Source: Synechococcales cyanobacterium PMM_0085
GTDB taxonomy: Bacteria; Cyanobacteriota; Cyanobacteriia; Elainellales; Elainellaceae
DNA: 6,414 bases
Assembly: GCA_949127705.1 (NCBI GenBank)
Contig: CASBQJ010000031.1
Span: forward strand, 1 to 6,414
Direction of reading: 5' to 3'
Shown here: positions 5,255-6,414 of the stretch, piece by piece
Numbering within the stretch: the stretch's first letter is position 1
Layout: every line of letters starts with the position of its first letter
Made by a program: the position numbers and the translations under genes
Notes under the pieces: generated by a model
Seen by the model: only the letters and a program-made list of their open reading frames with translations
Told to the model about the DNA's origin: nothing
Database searches by the model: none

Positions 5255-6414
5255 ATGCTTGATTCCTCATGTACTCTCCCAGAAGCCATTGACCTAGCAA
5301 TTGTCGGGGCTGGTCCTCATACGTTGACCCTGGTGACCCATCTGTTGCAGAAAAAGGAATCGATGCGCAGACGGTTTCTCGTCTTTGATCCCAGCGGCAT
5401 CTGGATGAGTCGCTGGGATCAACAGTTTGCAGCCTTTGAGATTCCGCACCTTCGATCGCCCGCCGTTCATCAACCCGATCCCGATGCGCATGCTCTGCGC
5501 ACCTTTGCCGAATCTCGCTTGAATGAACTGTTTCCACCCTATGACCTGCCCGGAACTCAGCTATTTCAGGATTTCTGTCAGGACGTGATTCGCCGCTGGC
5601 AGTTACAAAATTGTGTGTATCCGGCTCAGGTCATAAAAATTGAACCGTTGAACCACAACCATCATTCCCGGTTTTGTCTACGGTTATCAAACGGTCAAAC
5701 GGTTAGCGCCCGTAGAGTCGTCATCGCTAGCGGTGGCGGAACGCCCAATATTCCAGAGTGGGTCGAGCAAACCTCAATGAGTTATCCACCCGATCGCCTG
5801 CTGCACTCTAGTCAGATTGATCTACAGAAATTGTGGCTTCAGGGTGAACGAGTGCTAATCATTGGTGGTGGTTTGACCAGTGGACATTTGGCAGTAGGAG
5901 CCATCAACCGGGGAGCGCAGGTGGTTCTCATGTCGCGCCGATCGGTGTACGAAAAGCTGTTTGATGCTGATCCGGGCTGGCTCGGTCCAAAATATCTCAA
6001 AGACTTCTGGGCAGAACCCGATTGGTACAGTCGCTGGCAGATGATTCAGCAGGCGAGAAATGGGGGTTCTATGACTCCAGCTATGCTGACTCGACTGCGG
6101 CGGCTAGAGCGAGGTGGGCAGATTACATTTTATGAACAGTGTCAGGTGTCTGGAGCTAGGTGGAGTGGCGATCGCTGGCAGGTTTGCTGTGACAATTCAG
6201 CCGTGCATGAGTGCATTCAGGATCAGAAAATCGATCGCATTTGGTTAGCAACCGGAAGTCAGTTAAATGCAACCCATCATCCATTGCTCCAAGATGTTTT
6301 AGAAGCTGATCCAACCGAGATTGTGAACGGGTTACCAGTCGTGGATGAGTGCTTACGCTGGCGAGGCTGCGAACTATTTTTGATGGGCGGATTGGCTGCA
6401 CTGCGGGTCGGTCC
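5255..6414 (+). CDS. FAD/NAD(P)-binding flavoprotein resembling N-hydroxylating monooxygenases (partial, C-terminus off the right edge)
   Basis: There are 386 open codons before the window ends. A Rossmann FAD site near the N-terminus reads LAIVGAGPHTLTL (14-26). The third Gly of GxGxxG is replaced, giving GxGPxxL as in the lysine/ornithine N-hydroxylases (for example VGTGPFNLSL). Next come EIPHLRSPAVHQPDP (62-76), a segment GTQLFQDFCQDVI (100-112), LHSSQIDL (183-190) and a second nucleotide site VLIIGGGLTSG (200-210). A later D-R-I-W-L-A-T-G-S (327-335) resembles the ATG-Y motif of these enzymes. The likely chemistry is NADPH- and oxygen-dependent oxidation of a small molecule; the substrate is unknown. 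A siderophore or metallophore role would be speculation, because no biosynthetic partners are visible. An in-frame TGA at 5249 leaves the ATG at 5255 as the first possible start. There is no strong Shine-Dalgarno. The Zur-type box ends 17 bp upstream, so zinc-dependent expression is probable. Confidence 0.85.
   Translation, partial: MLDSSCTLPEAIDLAIVGAGPHTLTLVTHLLQKKESMRRRFLVFDPSGIWMSRWDQQFAAFEIPHLRSPAVHQPDPDAHALRTFAESRLNELFPPYDLPGTQLFQDFCQDVIRRWQLQNCVYPAQVIKIEPLNHNHHSRFCLRLSNGQTVSARRVVIASGGGTPNIPEWVEQTSMSYPPDRLLHSSQIDLQKLWLQGERVLIIGGGLTSGHLAVGAINRGAQVVLMSRRSVYEKLFDADPGWLGPKYLKDFWAEPDWYSRWQMIQQARNGGSMTPAMLTRLRRLERGGQITFYEQCQVSGARWSGDRWQVCCDNSAVHECIQDQKIDRIWLATGSQLNATHHPLLQDVLEADPTEIVNGLPVVDECLRWRGCELFLMGGLAALRVG

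Larger units (their letters stand above)
742..6175. repeat. Ten HIP1 octamers (GCGATCGC) scattered through the window
   Basis: Exact copies of GCGATCGC start at 742, 1639, 2588, 2826, 3006, 3500, 4047, 4089, 4225 and 6168. By chance about one would be expected in 65 kb of balanced sequence. This highly iterated palindrome is a well-known mark of many cyanobacterial genomes. All ten copies lie in coding sequence, and they do not form an array. Confidence 0.9.

Noticed and set aside
5253..5537. Minus-strand open frames antisense to the flavoprotein start
   Set aside because: The plus-strand frame encodes a convincing FAD site in the same region; the antisense products are Arg-rich and featureless.
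6156..6401. Minus-strand open frame of 81 codons
   Set aside because: It lies antisense to the flavoprotein, which stays open to the window edge with its LATGS motif in this stretch.

Overview
The window looks like a piece of a cyanobacterial chromosome devoted to zinc-limitation physiology. The cyanobacterial origin rests on ten exact copies of the HIP1 palindrome GCGATCGC in 6.4 kb and on the style of the proteins (Fur-family regulator, HemB, ZnuA). The species cannot be named from the sequence alone.

Layout, left to right. (1) 1-815, minus: the N-terminal part of a ZnuA-type zinc-binding lipoprotein; its C-terminus lies beyond the left edge. (2) 888-1943, minus: porphobilinogen synthase HemB with an aspartate-type (non-zinc) metal site, 72 bp upstream of znuA and probably co-transcribed with it. 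(3) A Zur-type palindrome centred near 1963 in the 48-bp gap between the divergent hemB and zur genes. (4) 1992-2426, plus: a Fur-family regulator, very likely Zur. (5) 2437-5166, minus: a tight four-gene operon, read from the right as an SCO5389-like small protein, a compact CobW/COG0523-like P-loop protein, a metallophosphoesterase with cysteines at two metal-ligand positions, and a degenerate paralogue of that phosphoesterase. (6) A second Zur-type palindrome at 5220-5237 in the 88-bp gap between this operon and a divergent gene. (7) 5255-6414, plus, truncated at the right edge: a flavoprotein resembling N-hydroxylating monooxygenases.

Working model (inference). Zur with zinc bound sits on the two palindromes and represses two divergent promoter pairs. 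When zinc falls, the cell makes ZnuA for uptake, a HemB that does not need catalytic zinc, a presumed metal chaperone or insertase with its partners, and a flavoprotein of unknown substrate. The least described part is the four-gene operon: it joins a P-loop protein lacking two COG0523 hallmarks, a cysteine-substituted phosphoesterase and an apparently dead copy of it. There is no gene-free stretch over 300 bases; every intergenic gap is under 100 bp. No RNA genes, CRISPR arrays or mobile elements were seen.
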